Below are positions 49,181 through 62,411 of a stretch of 64,000 nucleotides of DNA, in pieces. A program made the position numbers and the translations under genes. Within the stretch, counting starts at the first letter, position 1. The number at the start of each line of letters is the position of its first letter. Origin of the DNA: Rhizomucor pusillus (Eukaryota > Mucoromycota > Mucoromycetes > Mucorales > Lichtheimiaceae); contig FWWN02000582.1 of assembly GCA_900175165.2 (NCBI GenBank), forward strand, positions 1 through 64,000, given 5' to 3'. The notes under the pieces were generated by a model. The model had not been told where the DNA came from and did not search any database. It worked only from the letters and a program-made list of their open reading frames with translations.

Positions 49181-51968
49181 ACATTCAAGCTTCTCGGTTG
49201 CTACTACCACATCCCAATCATTCATTGATCTGATCTTAACTGTCATTCATTCTTTTTTTATCTCTGCATCTTCTTCTCTTCTTTTACTAGCAAACAGAAC
49301 AAACACCGTTTCTCTACCATATTCATATATATAGCGATCCCTTAGTCATAGTAACCCCCCTCTCTGTACATATGCATACAACAAAATACAATCTGGTCTT
49401 TACATATTATGCTGCAAAGAAAACGTTTCGCTTTATTTTTGGTTCGATTTTCGGACTTAAATCGCAAGGTAGAAAAGGATTACGTGCTTGTACAATTAAA
49501 AGATTACATTATCAGCACTTTCATCGGTCCGCTCCGATGTGGAGTTTTGTGTTTCCCCGTTGTTCCCCAAAGGGACAATTCCTCCAGAAACGCACTAGAG
49601 AAAGAGCGCATGCAGCTTGTACTACCGCAAACTATCAGCTCACTTTCCTTTTTTTTTGCCCAAACTCCACTCAGTACAGCTATCAGTATTGTATGGGCCC
49701 AAGCACTGTGACACGGTGTATTTCGGCGATCTCCCTCACAGGTTCAACGCTAAACTGTCTCCCCCAGTTTCAGTGTCGTAAAACAGAAAGGGTAAAAGTT
49801 GCACAGCAGTTGCCCTGAGCAACCGTATATAAAAAAAGAGAAAAATAAACAAAAAATACCACAAGCCATCCACATCCGTCCCGGGCCGAGAACACTTGCT
49901 TAGGAACGCAATGGAAACAATGGAACGAGCACTGAGCGACCACAAATACATATGATAAATTGCAAATCGTAGCCATATTTGTGCCCTTTGCACTTACAAC
50001 CCACCCCCATAATTTTTATTTTTCGAAACACGCTCCGTTACGTGTATGTAAGCAAAATTTGAATTTCCACGTCTTCCGAAATGGAAATTTGGCATTCTAT
50101 TATCTCGAGTGCTGAACTGCTTCACAAGATGCGAGTGGATATGGGTTCAGGCTTGTTAACTCGTGACACAGAATAATGTCGTAATCATCCCCTGCTCTCA
50201 AGAAAAACTGGCGAATTCTCCCCATGCTCCCTTTCTATACTTCCTGCGGGGAGACAAAGTGGGGGCAATAACCGTGCGAAAATAAAGGGCGGAACATCTG
50301 TGGTAATAAGCTTCATAAGGGGAAAAAGGCGAGCAGCAATGTGGTATACGAGACTCTTCCGAATACTCATATTTAGAGTATGCCAGGGAGTGGCCCAGTT
50401 TGCCACCCCAAATACGAATCCATCCATCCATCATAAATGAAGATTTCAGGGTTCCGGACGACATGGACCACAGTTGATGACCTCATGCCAGAACGGCTGA
50501 GGGAATGGTGGTCGTGGATGGACTGGTATAATGTCACACCCACGACTCCTCTATTTCGTGAATTGTAAGAGGAGCATTCTCATGCATCTTCACTTTATTG
50601 AATCTCTATCATTCGAGTCTATCTGTCAACCGGAGAGGTCAAAAAACCAATCTGCGAACAAACTCTAAAGTCTAAATATCCACATATCCAGAAGCTCGGT
50701 AGCAGACCGCGCGCCTCAACAGTAACCCGAAATCATTTGCACGAAACCTTCAGGAAGGATATATGTAGATGTTGGGGTTCAAGGAAAAGGAAAAGGAAGC
50801 ATCCACGACTTCTAGATTATTGTATACGACGCAGTTTTCCGGGAGGAGCCATTCTGCTCATCTAAGCCGTGGAAGATGGTGCATGCATGCCAAAGCTATC
50901 ATATTCCAATAGCTTTATGTCGACCCAACGCCTTCCAGCCCTCTAGGTTTGACTGCTTTCGGCTATTTTGCCCTATTTGTCAAACTTCACTACAGTGGCG
51001 CACTTCCAAAAACATATCCTGCTGTTGGAGAAATATAGCAATTATCCGTAATGAGCAACTAAATTCATATATTCTTGCAGTCTTGCCTTCTGCTGAAATG
51101 CTCCGTTGTGGATGAAGGACGCAGTCTACTCGAATCAGTTCCCAGAATTTATGTAAACTCCTGCTATGCAACTTGAACTTATCTCCTCCCGGATCAGACT
51201 GAATATATAAAACAGTACTTTAAACGGCCGAGCGGGGTTCTGGACTTCGATCACAAGGTTCAGCGATTGATGTTTACGATGCATCACCTGAGGCAGAATA
51301 ACTGCCTTGAGTGAACTCTCATGGCAATCTAGGAATCGAAAATAGAAACCAAGAGCACCATGAGGGATATTCTTTGGGAGGTGCGGAGCCTGACGCCAGT
51401 TACACTTGCAGATATGTTGCATGCAAGCAGATACATTTTTAAGAGATCTTACTCGTTTATTCTCCGTCCAGGCAGGTTGTAAAAATGATCCTTGAAAATA
51501 TCCGACGAGCAGTTCCCGTACTCCACATTGCGAAGCTCAGCTAATGTTTGTATTACTCATGTAGCTCTTCGCTTATTGTGGTCGAGTGCAACAAAGGCTG
51601 TTGAACCTCTTTTACTCTATCAAAGCGCGAATTTTAGTAGGAGTACACGATTAGAGTATCGCAATCCGCGGAACTAAACTGCTGTCCTAGCTTCTGGTGC
51701 CCTTCGTCCAAACTTTGCACCTTGGCGAAGACTCGTAAAGTCATTGCGAGTAGTATTTTGATGACGGTAATGCATGTATCTATATCCCTTTTGGTGATTA
51801 TGAATAGATTACGGCTATATCATTTGATCCTCCCAATTACAGCAACTTATCTTTTAAAAACGATACCAGTTGAAGAAAAGGGACGAAGGCAGGCGGTTAC
51901 ACTTTTCCCCTATTTGTTTGCTTTGGGGCAGAAGAAGCTACTGTTAATTGAAAATGATTATATATACG

Positions 51969-52775
51969 AAGTAGACAAAAATACATTTACGTTACGAAGG
52001 AGAATATTTGCACATTGGAGGATGCATGGCAAGGCGAAAAATAGTCAGTATTCAAAACCTATTCTGAGGATGTAAATAGAAAGCTTGGCCAAAGTATACA
52101 TCGTCAAGAGAGAACTGCGGAATCACCCCATCCAGGTGGACGGCGGTATACAGTTTTTCCCAAAAGTAATGTCGCATTTTGTGAAATTTTATAATACATT
52201 TATACACCAAAACGACAAATTGCAGCGACATTAATTTTTGGAAAAAGTGTAATACTTGGTATAAAAATCGGCAGCAGGGAAAACCAGCAGACAACCAAGC
52301 GGAAAAGATCCGGGAGGAGGGCAGAAAGCAGGAAAACGCGGAAACGAAGCGAAAAAGCCTGGGAACGCACTGAAATAAGCAGATTTTGATGAGTGATGTT
52401 ACTTTTCGATTTATCATTTTTTTAAAGGTTGCCTTACCAAATGATAACCAGTCTAGTCCTAAACGGCACGCCCCTCAAGAACTGAGCTCTTTTTATACTT
52501 CTCACGGATGACTAACGACGTTTCCAAACACGAGTCCAATGCAGAGAATGGCCACTCCAATACAGCTCGTTATTCACTTAAGAGCCCTTGTATACAGGTC
52601 TGTGGCAGGTGATAAACTAGAGATGCCCACTATAAATAAACAATGAAAAGATTAGAAATGAATGACCATAGCGTGGTTAGTGAAACTTTTCAAAGATATA
52701 TACTTCCTATTGAATAATATAAATTCCAAACCCATTCTTTCATGTCATGATACGACGTGGAGAAAATTCTCTTAG
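51969..52775. repeat. dispersed repeat R2, copy A (interrupted)
   Basis: Matches 57125-57612 in the same orientation, starting GAAGTAGACAAAAAT/AAAGTAGACAAAAAT. Shared blocks include ATATTTGCACAT, GCACTGAAATAA, CCAAATGATAACCAGT, TTTCCAAACACGA, CACTATAAATAAACAATGAAAA, CATAGCGTGGTT and CCTATTGAATAATAT. Relative to the other copy it carries an extra segment of about 290 bp (about 52068-52355) that contains the MITE. Confidence 0.8.
52151..52249. mobile_element. 99-bp Tc1/mariner-type MITE
   Basis: Near-perfect 27-bp inverted repeats: left CAGTTTTTCCCAAAAGTAAT continuing GTCGCAT, right (reverse complement) CACTTTTTCCAAAAATTAAT continuing GTCGCTG. TA dinucleotides flank both sides (52149-52150 and 52250-52251), the target duplication of the Tc1/mariner superfamily. 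It has no coding capacity and lies inside the extra segment of repeat copy R2A. Confidence 0.85.
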
Positions 52776-53188
52776 GGTATGATAAATATTTGAAGGAGCT
52801 GAAGTCTATAAGTAACTTGTTTAAGACTACATACTTGGCAAAACAGAGCAAGTCATGCGGTGTGGCATCGGGGTTAACGAGGATTATGATGTGTGCCTTT
52901 TTGACAGAGGTTGAACGACCAGAGTCCCACTACATGCAAAAAAACTTGTATACAAAAAAGTGACCTTGTTTCATCAACGTATGCATTCTTAGAAAGAGTT
53001 CCCTGTTGAATACTGGTTTATCCAAATGACAGCAATCTCTCAGCCTAGAAAGCAAACGCAGAGTTTAGCTTAGTTGTTCATCATTTAGCCGTGTTGAATA
53101 TGCAATCGTTGTGGCATTGCAACTACCATCGGCACAGAGCGTTTGTTACGAGAGACGTACTAGTATACTGCCTGATAGCAAGCAATAC

Positions 53189-53391
53189 GCATAGGCTTAT
53201 ATGTATGATGTTTACCTTAAGCGGTAATTTTGGATCTATCCAAGTGTATATTTTGTGGCATTGAAGGCGTGAAGATTGGTTTCATATTTCGGATACTTGT
53301 TATTCTCAAACTTCGTTGGAAGAATACAGATGATCAAAATTTAGTTCCAGCTTGTTATAATATGCAAACGTCGAGTAAAATTCCTGTATTT
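53189..53391. repeat. dispersed repeat R1, copy 2
   Basis: 203 bp, the same repeat as 34827-35054, same orientation. It ends 32 bp before the inferred CLASP start codon, so it occupies the CLASP promoter and 5' leader. Confidence 0.85.
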
Positions 53392-53423
53392 ATCACACCT
53401 TCATATTGCATGGCAACTCAGAC

Positions 53424-56400
53424 ATGAAACCTGCGGAACATGCGACTTCAATTGAGGTACAAAAGGAACGATGCAGGCGGCAGTGACCTTGTATTGAGAG
53501 TAGCAACCTTAAAAGCTAGCAACTGTTGAAGACCTCAAACTCGAATTGTCGATCTTGAGCAAGATTTATGCAGGGAAAGAGCATGAGGGCAACTGGGAAG
53601 CCCGCGAAAAGGCAGCTCGACAGCTTCGTGGACTATTAAGAGGAAATAGAAAATGGGCGGATGCGTTATCTGTAGGGATACATGATATGGCAGATGGGAT
53701 TATACAGTCCGTACGTCATCTACAGAGGCGAGTTTGTTGTTCCTGGAAGCCATACTCATCAATGCAATTTGCAGGTGAACAGTCTGCGTACCACATTGGC
53801 AATGGAAACACTAGCGTTAGTTGCAGACATAAGCTTGTGCATAGGATACCATCTCGATAGCTACACGAACGAAAATCTCTTACTGACGTTGCTAAAATGC
53901 GCAAACAGCACACGCAAGATAATTGCCACAAAGTCGATGGATTCAACCACTATTTATCTTGCTTCTACACCGCTACGACACAAGACACTCAAGTTCCTAA
54001 GTGATATGCTTAATGATAAGAACACGCAGACGCGACAGTTTGCAGCAGTGTACATGAAAACAATTCTGCAAACGCACGGAAATAATCCAGCGCTGGAAAA
54101 ATCTGGAGGTCTAGATATCATTGAATCATGTTTAACAAAAAGTCTACCGGATGCTGCGCCGAGCGTTCGGGATATCTGCCGCCAAATATATCGAGATTTG
54201 CAGGAGCGCTGGCCCGCTCGTGCCCAAAGGTAAGCTCTGATCATTTAGAGAGATTGAAATCTTTGGACTGAGGTGGAGATTGATAGGTTATTGAAACGAC
54301 TGGATCCTTCAGTGCAGAAACAGCTTTGCAAGCTCAAAACACAAGTACCGAACCGAGGATGTGGTTCTACAAGCAAATTGAACGTTTCAGATCGTTCAAT
54401 TGCATCTAATGCTATACCAAAACTACAACGAGCAACGTCTTTTCCGACAGCTTCCTCTTCTTCCAACTTCACTCCGAACAGTCCATTAAATCGACGCACT
54501 GCAAGCCTCATACCTCACAGTACGGCTACGAGACCATCCAGGATTCCCAGTTATCCAATCACGGTGCAGGATGACGCAAGAGATATGGTACAAGCTTTGA
54601 AAGCTGGCAAAGCTGATGCGGTATCCAAAGTCATTTTAAGACTAGAGGAAACTCTGCGTGATTGGCCTTGCGATTTCACTTGTGCAGAAATGCTACCACC
54701 AAGTATTCCTCCGCGTATCGATCTTGCACCTATATTTCTAGAGTTTCTAACTAGCGGTGCGGATACCCAACTAGATGAAATTCTCACTAGTTGGGAATTC
54801 ACTGCCGGTGTCTTGCCTCACATTGTTGGACCGATGCAGTACATACCTATCTACATATCGCATAGCAATCGCAAAGCAACAAACGTTACCGAGAAGACGA
54901 GAAAAGAAATGTATCGAAAGGGTCTATGCAAACTCAAATTGATCCATGGCAGCAAAGACGCACAGCTACCTGCGCGGCTTTTGGAATTGCTTACGACATA
55001 TACCCATTCGAATATTGACGAAGAATTCGTGCTCGCCATTCTGCAATGGATAAATGAAATCATATGTGAACATATTGGCCTTGCGGAAGAAATAGATTCA
55101 GACTTGCACGAAACAGGCAAGCCATGGCTCGTTAACAAGGACGATGAGACTCAATCAGCATCCAGATGGTTTGAGCTGAGTGAAAATGTAAACTTCTACC
55201 TCGAAAGACTTATTTCATTATCGAATGCTATAATACCATTCCCAGCATTGGTAAAACACATTTCAGTAATATTTGAACGGTTACGGTTAGCGAACGAGCA
55301 TGTTTACGAGTCTGTCTCTCTTGCGCACTCAGACATACTTGACAAGCTATTGAGCCTACAGACAGAAGAGCATGACGAGGAGTCTCAGCATCAGCACCAG
55401 CATCAGCACCAGCACCAGCACCAGCGGCAGGATGTGGAGAAGCAAGAGGAAGAAGAAAAACCAGAAAAACAGCTAGTTAATGGACAAGATCGACAGGAAG
55501 ATTTCAGCAACAGCGTATGCTCAATCCAGCTTGTTGAAAATCCTGGACCTCCAGAGAATTTGCCACCAGTTTCTCATCTAGCGATGGATATCGCCAAAGG
55601 AATTGAGGAGGAAACCGTCGCAGAAGAAGTGATGCCGTTAGACACATTTGCACACGAAAATATCGAAGTATCTGAAATGATTCAAGATATTGATGAACCT
55701 ATTTTCGATCTTGACAGCTCGCCTTATATGAATGAAGGAAACAAGGTAGCTGGTATAAAACTAGATAAACTATGATCTGGCGCTGACAACCGAGTGAACA
55801 GCAAGAAGATAACAACATAGAATTTCAAGTCATATCCGAATTACAAGTATCTCAGCCAGAGGAAGCGCAAGTATCAAAAACGGAAACTACGGAGGCAACA
55901 TCGGCAATAGAGAAACGTAGTGCTTCGGACGAGGGTTCTATAGTCCAAAAACGCCGCAAACTGGGCCCTCTTCCAAAAGGCGACAAGGAGCAAATCCGAA
56001 TTTTAAAGCATTGCATCAAAGATATACAGCAATCCGCGGAAAATGGAGATGCAGCCTTCGTGATTGCTCACAAGCTCTCAGAAGCGAGACCGGTATTAAC
56101 AGCAGATGAAGCAAGTAATATCCACCTATGGGCTGGTGATCGCTTCTTTTCATTGTTAGAAGCTCTTATCATGGTCCTAGTTGGCTCAAAATCCTCTGCT
56201 TATCGCAGAATATCGACATTATCGTTGCTTGGCCACTTGCTACAAAATCAACGTGGCATAATTCAGCAATATGAAAAAATGACGGCTTGTGTGGACGAAT
56301 CGATTGTCTTGATCCTGGCTGACGCATTGCTATCCAGAATATCGGATATCGATAACGAGGTAAGTGCAGTTTAATGCCCTTCTGCGTACGCCAATCGTAG

Positions 56401-56863
56401 CCATCAACGAATATAACTATCATGTGATGCAGGTATCTTCAGAATCACAAGAAGTGTTTGGCACCTTACTTGGCACAGTAGCAACTGGAACAGCGCTGCA
56501 AGTGCTTTGGTTTTTGCTTCGTGAAAATCAGGATAGCCATGTTAGAATGAATGCACTATTGCAGCTTTTGCAACCCATCCTTGAGCGAACAAACAAAGAC
56601 ATTGTTCAAGTATTTTTTGAGGGCGAAAATCTTGGCATCTTTTTAAAGGTAGGTGATTAACCTTGTGAATGAATGTGCATCTGGACAATCTTACTAAACG
56701 CAAACACTAGGGGATCATTCACAGTGCAGCATCCGTGCGACGATCGACAGTCCAGATACTTGCAAAACTGCAGCGAATCGCGGGCCAAGAATTTCTAGCA
56801 GCAAACATATACCCCTTGTTGCAGCAGGAACAAGTTGACCTGATAAAGTTCTACATAAAATAA
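53424..56863 (+). CDS. CLASP/Stu1-family microtubule-stabilising protein
   Basis: A TOG-domain protein that stabilises microtubule plus ends and the mitotic spindle. Exon 1 from the ATG at 53424 (MKPAEHATSIE) joins, after GTACAA...TTAAAAG, to LATVEDLKLELSILSKIY. The CLASP_N domain follows: GNWEAREKAARQLRGLLRGN, VNSLRTTLAMETLALVADI, KTLKFLSDMLNDKNTQTRQ, PDAAPSVRDICRQIYRDL, then WPARAQRLLKRLDPSVQKQL. A Ser-rich linker leads to helical repeats near ICEHIGLAEEID, a His/Gln repeat and acidic region (55385-55500), then a C-terminal HEAT-like domain: KHCIKDIQQSAENGD, DRFFSLLEALIMVLV and SAASVRRSTVQILAKLQRI. Stop at 56861-56863. About seven GT-AG introns. The locus is bracketed by repeat R2 copies at 51969 and 57125. 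Confidence 0.85.
55385..55430 (+). repeat. (CAGCAC/CAGCAT)n coding repeat
   Basis: Hexamer repeats encoding alternating His-Gln (about seven HQ units) within the CLASP gene; likely length-variable. Confidence 0.9.
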
Positions 56864-58268
56864 AATAAAGAGGTCTATTTTTGCATGCTGTATTGGATAT
56901 AAGAGCCATCATTACTTGTCTGGATTAACTGTTGCGCGTGCGTGCATAAACCTCTGTTATCAGCGATACTTAGAAGACGGTTTATGCTGCACAAATAGCT
57001 ATATCTTTAACATCTCTGTGGCTTTATACCGATGACTGCTGACTACGAACATCATTGATTCACTATGCACACATCGGCACACATCGGGCAGAATATGCTT
57101 TCATTGAAAGTAATTTTGCGCGGAAAGTAGACAAAAATTAATTATGAAGGAGGATATTTGCACATCTAGGAATGTATGACACGACGAATGACATTCAGCA
57201 TCCAGATCCACTTCGGGAGAAATGCACTGAAATAACCAGACGTTGATGAAACGTTACCAAATGATAACCAGTGCCGTCCCAAATGGCACGCTCCTTAAGA
57301 GCTGGGGTCCGTCTATATCTTTCATGGATGATTGACAACATTTCCAAACACGACTCAAACACGAAGAATGACCAGCCCAATACAGGTAATTGATCAGAAC
57401 TAAGAGCCCCTAGTCTGTGGGTGATAAACTGGAGATGCTCACTATAAATAAACAATGAAAACATCGTAAGCATGACCACGCTCGTGGGTTAGAAACGAGG
57501 TGATCATAGCGTGGTTCTTGAACCTTTTCAACTATACATCGATTTTCCTATTGAATAATATCTTGAATTCCAGACCCATTCTTTCATTTCATAATACAAT
57601 GCTAGAGACAATTGCGAACTTGCCTCTGCCTCTGTCGTCTGCAAACAAGGTCTCTATCCATTCATACATTTTCATACAAAACGACCGGCCCGTCTTGATC
57701 TAGTATTGCAAGTGCAAGTTCTCCTTACAGAATGTCATGATCTTTGCAGCCACTCGGATCGGTCTTATCTATGATGCATGGAGCTTCTTTACCCATTCAG
57801 GACTTTGCCTGGGCGTTTTGACATATCGTGTGCTATGTACAGAATATACGAAACAAGCTGTTGCTTCCAGATGATGATGCTCTGTCTGTTGTCCTTCTCC
57901 GGTTTTTCCTCGCCAGCTCTGCGCTTCGAAATTGTCTGCTCAACTCATTTTCACTCTCTATGGCGTTTGGGCTTGTATGTGACATAATTCTGCTTGCAAG
58001 TGCATATCGGTTTACCTAAAGAGCTCTCTGTATATAGAAGCACCCTCCGTCCGGGGCATGACGTTAAACTGCCTACGGTGCCTAGCTGGAGCACCTCCCT
58101 ATGTACTTTTGTACACTTTGCAAAAACCTGCTGTGCCTGCGTCTGCCCATACCCCGACAGGATGCGCGGCTCCCGCCTTGAGCGGGACAATAAACTTGTG
58201 AAAAGAGAATCAGCTGAATTAAGAGTCTGTCAGGCTGTCCTGTCTCTTCCTTACAAGCAGCAGCGCAG
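56864..58268. other. intergenic between CLASP and SEC24, holding repeat R2 copy B
   Basis: No coding region recognised; R2 copy B lies at 57125-57612, and the rest should include the SEC24 promoter. Confidence 0.45.
57125..57612. repeat. dispersed repeat R2, copy B (uninterrupted)
   Basis: Direct-repeat partner of 51969-52775, without the 290-bp insertion. Copies A and B flank the CLASP gene in the same orientation about 5 kb apart. Confidence 0.8.
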
Positions 58269-61200
58269 ATGAGCCAAAATTACCACTATCCTAATGTCGT
58301 GCATCCGGCTGCCAATGGTTTGAGTGGACCTCCTCCAGCGCGTGGGAGATCGCCTTTGCCTCCACAGGTGCCTACGCCACCCAACGCAAACGCCTTGTCG
58401 TCACCGTCCACACCACATATGCAGCCTGGCGTTCCAGGACCGAACAGCAGATCCGCGTCGCCTGCCATGGACAATCCGGCACGACGTACCAAACGACATT
58501 ATCCTGCATATGCCGTAGCAGATCAGTCTGCTGTGCAACAACCAACGTTTTCACCTGCACCGGCTGCGGTACCATCTCCTAAGCAGCAGTATTACAACAA
58601 TGCATATGCTGGACTTGTGAATGGTGTGGCTGACATGAACATATACAACAAGCCTTTACCGGCGACGAGGGAAGATATATCACTTATCGGCCAGCCTCCA
58701 CTAATTGCTGATATGGATAACGCTCCACCTGCTCCGCAAACCACGCAAAATGTAAATGTTGTCCAAAGAAGCAATGGCAATTACATGCATGATCTTCGAA
58801 GTAACTGAACTCGTTTCTACCTGGATTATAGATCACTGCCACTTCATCTCCTTTTGCGCAAACTAGACCTTCCATGAAACGCTGTACTCTTAACGCTATC
58901 CCAGCATCTAATTCTTTGCTAAAAAAATCCAAGCTGCCGCTTTCACTGGTGATCGAGCCTTATCCTTGGCCTGACGTAGGTGCATCATAGATACATATGT
59001 GGCAAGCAAGACTTTAATACCCAATTGATAACGTAGGAGGATGTTCCTGTCGTGACGGACACCATTGTCGCTCGGTGCACTCGTTGCAAAACCTACATTA
59101 ACCCATTCGTTCAGTTTACACAGGGAGCACTCAAATGGACGTGTAATATGTGCGGTTTGGGAAATGATGGTAGGAACTAATTATGATGATTGCTGGCTGG
59201 GATATATACGCTTGCTGACCCTCGAAATTCTGCAAGTTCCCACCGGATTCGACTATGATCCTACGAGCCAACAGCCTGTAGATCGATGGACTCGAGCCGA
59301 ATTGAACTATGGTTGCGTCGATTTCATTGCATCTGCAGAATACATGGTGCGACCACCGCAACCACCAGCGTTTGTTTTTGTCATCGATACATCGTTCCGA
59401 GCAATCGAAAGCGGTGTAATACCAATCGTCATTACTTCAATATTGGAATCTTTGGATAATATACCCAACGAAGATGGTCGCACCAAAGTAGCTATAATCA
59501 CTGTGGACAATGCTGTTGGATTTTACAAGCTAGTTGGAGACGAGCCAGAGATGTTGGTGGTCGGCGATCTCAGCGATGTCTACTTGCCGCGTGCCGCAGG
59601 GGACTTGCTTGTCGATCTTACGGAAGCGAAGACTTTACTGCGAGATCTTTTGGAAAGGATGAAAACCATGTACAATGAAACTCGCGTGGCAAACAATTGC
59701 CTAGGAGTCGCACTACAAGCTGCAAAGAAGCTTTTGGTAAGATAGAGCACTAAGTTATCATTTTGTCTAGAGATGCTGATATGGAGTGGGCTAGTCGTCC
59801 ACGGGAGGTAAAATCATGTGTTTCCAAGCAAGCCTACCCAATATCGGTGAAGGAGCTGTCAAGCCTGTTGATGAAAACAAAAAACCTATCCTTGACTGTG
59901 CAATCATGACACCCACAAGCTCATTTTATCGAAATTTTGCAAATGAATGCGCCAAAGCTCAAGTTTGCGCTGATATGTTTATATTGGGTGGTCAACACGC
60001 TGATGTATCGACATTGAGCAAGTGGATAAAACAAGGGAATACGTACTTGACGGATGCTAATGCTAGAAGTTAGATGTCATTCCACGGTTCACGGGTGGCC
60101 AAACCCATTTTTATCCCCGATTTAGTGCTAACAATATGGGAGATACGCAGCGGTTGAAGGAGGAGATCAAGTCTTTGCTGCGTGAGCCGATCGGGTTAGA
60201 AGCTGTCATGCGCACCCGCTGCTCTCCCGGTCTTGTTTGCCAGGCATTCCACGGCAATTGTACCACGCGAGTGCCAGATATCATGGCATTGCCAAACGTT
60301 CCTCGAAACCACTCTTACTGTGTAGATCTCGGCATTGAAGAAGATATTCAAGCATCACATGTCTATTTCCAAACCGCATTGCTGTATACGACAAGCTTTG
60401 GCGAGCGTCGCATCCGTGTTATGAATCTTTGTCTGCCGGTCGCAAAGACCGTCGCTGATCTGTTTTCTTCGGCGGATCAGTTGGCCATTGCAAGAGCGTT
60501 GTGCCATCAAGGTATTTCGAATATGATAATGATGCAATGATTTTGCGATATCCGAGCTCAATGGGGAAATTTATTCATTAGCGATTGACAAGGCCGTGAC
60601 AAACAAACTCAAAGATGCACGTGAATTTTTGGCTAAGCGGATGGTGGAAATCAGCGCCGCCTATGGTCGCGAAGTGATGGGATCAGTTGCTTCAGGAGCA
60701 GCTAGGCTTAGTCTATGCCGGAATCTTGCTCTGCTGCCGTTCGTCATTCTTGGTGTCCTAAAGACCGTAAGTTGTTAGCAGGCTCCAGATGGACCGGATA
60801 CACATATCAAACGACTGAGTCTATTCTAGGAGGCTTTCAATGAAGCACCCGTCATTCCTATGGATATTCGTGCCTCGAGTACTATTTTGCTGAGAACACT
60901 GCGCATGGATGATTGGAAAAATTTGGTAGTGCCGCGCTTCTTTTCATTACACAATATGTCGCATACTGTAAGTCTACTGATGCGCATTAGAAAAATGAGA
61001 GCATGGCTAATATTCTGCATAGGTTGGCGCAGTGGATCCAAGTACCGGAAAAATGGTTCTGCCACCGAGATTACACTTATCAAGTGAAAAGTTAGAACGT
61101 CATGGTTGCTTCTTGCTGGAGGACGGCGAGCGGATCTATTTGTGGATCGGCAAGGATGCAGTTCCTCAGCTGTGCATGGATTTGCTTGGTGTGCCAAACA

Positions 61201-61496
61201 TCGGGCAGGTACAATCCGGCCAGATCCCTGGGTTGCCGACGCTTAAGAATACGTTTTCACAACGAGTATCTGCCATTATTCACCACTTGCGTACCAGCCG
61301 CTCAAGCAGCTATTATCCGACTCTATTTGTAGTCAAGGAGGATGGTGATCCTGTACTGCGAAGCATGTTTCTGAGTCGCTTGTTGGAGGACAGATTAGCA
61401 CATGGGCCTGCGACAGCTGGTGCCAATCAAGACCAGGTCAGCTCTGGCATGAGCTACTTTCAATGGCTCGGTTTTCTGCGTGCAAAGTGTCAATAA
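58269..61496 (+). CDS. SEC24: COPII coat cargo-adaptor subunit Sec24
   Basis: Partner of Sec23 in the COPII coat; selects cargo at ER exit sites. It starts [20 protein letters not shown] with a Pro/Ser/Ala-rich disordered region. The structured part follows: [20 protein letters not shown], zinc finger [14 protein letters not shown]...WTCNMCG, the trunk ([15 protein letters not shown], then [16 protein letters not shown] and [13 protein letters not shown]), the beta-barrel, the helical domain ([24 protein letters not shown]) and a gelsolin-like end, [15 protein letters not shown] and [15 protein letters not shown]. About eight exons. The intron at 60018-60073 is best read as GC-AG (TTGA|GCAAGT ... 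AAGTTAG|AT), giving [15 protein letters not shown]. The first intron is uncertain (donor GTAAAT near 58750 or GTAACT near 58800). Confidence 0.95.
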
Positions 61497-61572
61497 ATAG
61501 CATGCGGTCCAAGGACTGCTGAGTTGAGCACTCATTCACGTTCCTTTTTTTCTACTCCTTATACCCTACTCG

Positions 61573-62112
61573 ATGTGCAAACACATTTTGAACGCTCAGG
61601 TAGCCTTGCAGTCTAGCGTGACATCCATAACACGGCCTTCAGATTAAGCCATTGTCCCAGGTAGCCATTCGTGCCCAGTGCTGCCGACGCTGGTTCGACT
61701 GTGCCGAATGCCACGCCGAGGTGTCTGATCATCCTCTACGCAAGACCAACGAGATGGTGTTTGCTTGCAAAAAGTGCAAAAAATGTTTTAGAAAGGACAT
61801 GACGTAGGCACCGAACTACTTCGAAATTTGATATCTCGACTCATATAAAATATGCCTATAGAGACTATGAGGATGAGGATGAGTACTGTCCGCATTGTGA
61901 CAATCACTATGTGATTGAAGCCGTAACACCAGAACCCAAATTGGAAATAGAAACGGAAGATATCCGTGTGGATAATAGGTAAGTTTTGCATGTGGGAGGT
62001 GAGCAAGAGCAACTACTAAGCGAGCTGTAGAGTTATCAAGGACACTCGGACAAAGTTGGGCAAGGATCCCAAGAGTATCTTCGATTTGGATGTCACAGAG
62101 ATGCTCGGATAA
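61573..62112 (+). CDS. CHY zinc-finger protein (Hot13-like)
   Basis: A zinc-binding protein of the CHY family; yeast Hot13 helps the mitochondrial Mia40-Erv1 disulphide relay in the intermembrane space. Four exons from the ATG at 61573: MCKHILNAQ|VAIRAQCCRRWFDCAECHAE, VSDHPLRKTNEMVFACKKC, KKCFRKDMT|DYEDEDEYCP, HCDNHYVIEAVTPEP and VIKDTRTKLGKDPKSIFDL. Cys/His ligands (CKH, CC, CAECH, CKKCKKC, CPHC) are in family order. The intron joining MT|DYED uses GTAGGC...CCTATAG. About 135 residues including an acidic C-terminus. A short gap (76 bp) separates it from the SEC24 stop. Confidence 0.85.
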
Positions 62113-62411
62113 GAAAAAAAGAGAGGAGCAAGCGATCCGATCCAAGATTGCAGTATGATCCGCTATGAAAATCAAAACCAATAACCAACAGAACAAAAGG
62201 GACTAATACTTTAACTGATTCTTAATATACAAAAGACGGTGATGGGATTACCGTTATTGCCAGTTCATCGTGCACCATACAATAAAACAGGACGCTGCTA
62301 TGTCATAAATGGCCATCATCCTCATCAAGAAATAGTCTTGAGTTATTTTTATAGTTGTTTAATTACACTGGAACCAGAAAATGACGAGTTAGCAGACCAA
62401 AAAATTGAGAT

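Larger units (their letters stand above)
49181..53188. other. 4-kb gene-poor stretch with dispersed repeats
   Basis: No supported gene. The 3' region of the CreA-like gene is followed by AT-rich sequence, then the repeat copy R2A (51969-52775) interrupted by a foreign segment with a MITE. Short frames (for example 51722-52075) have no recognisable content. Confidence 0.45.
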
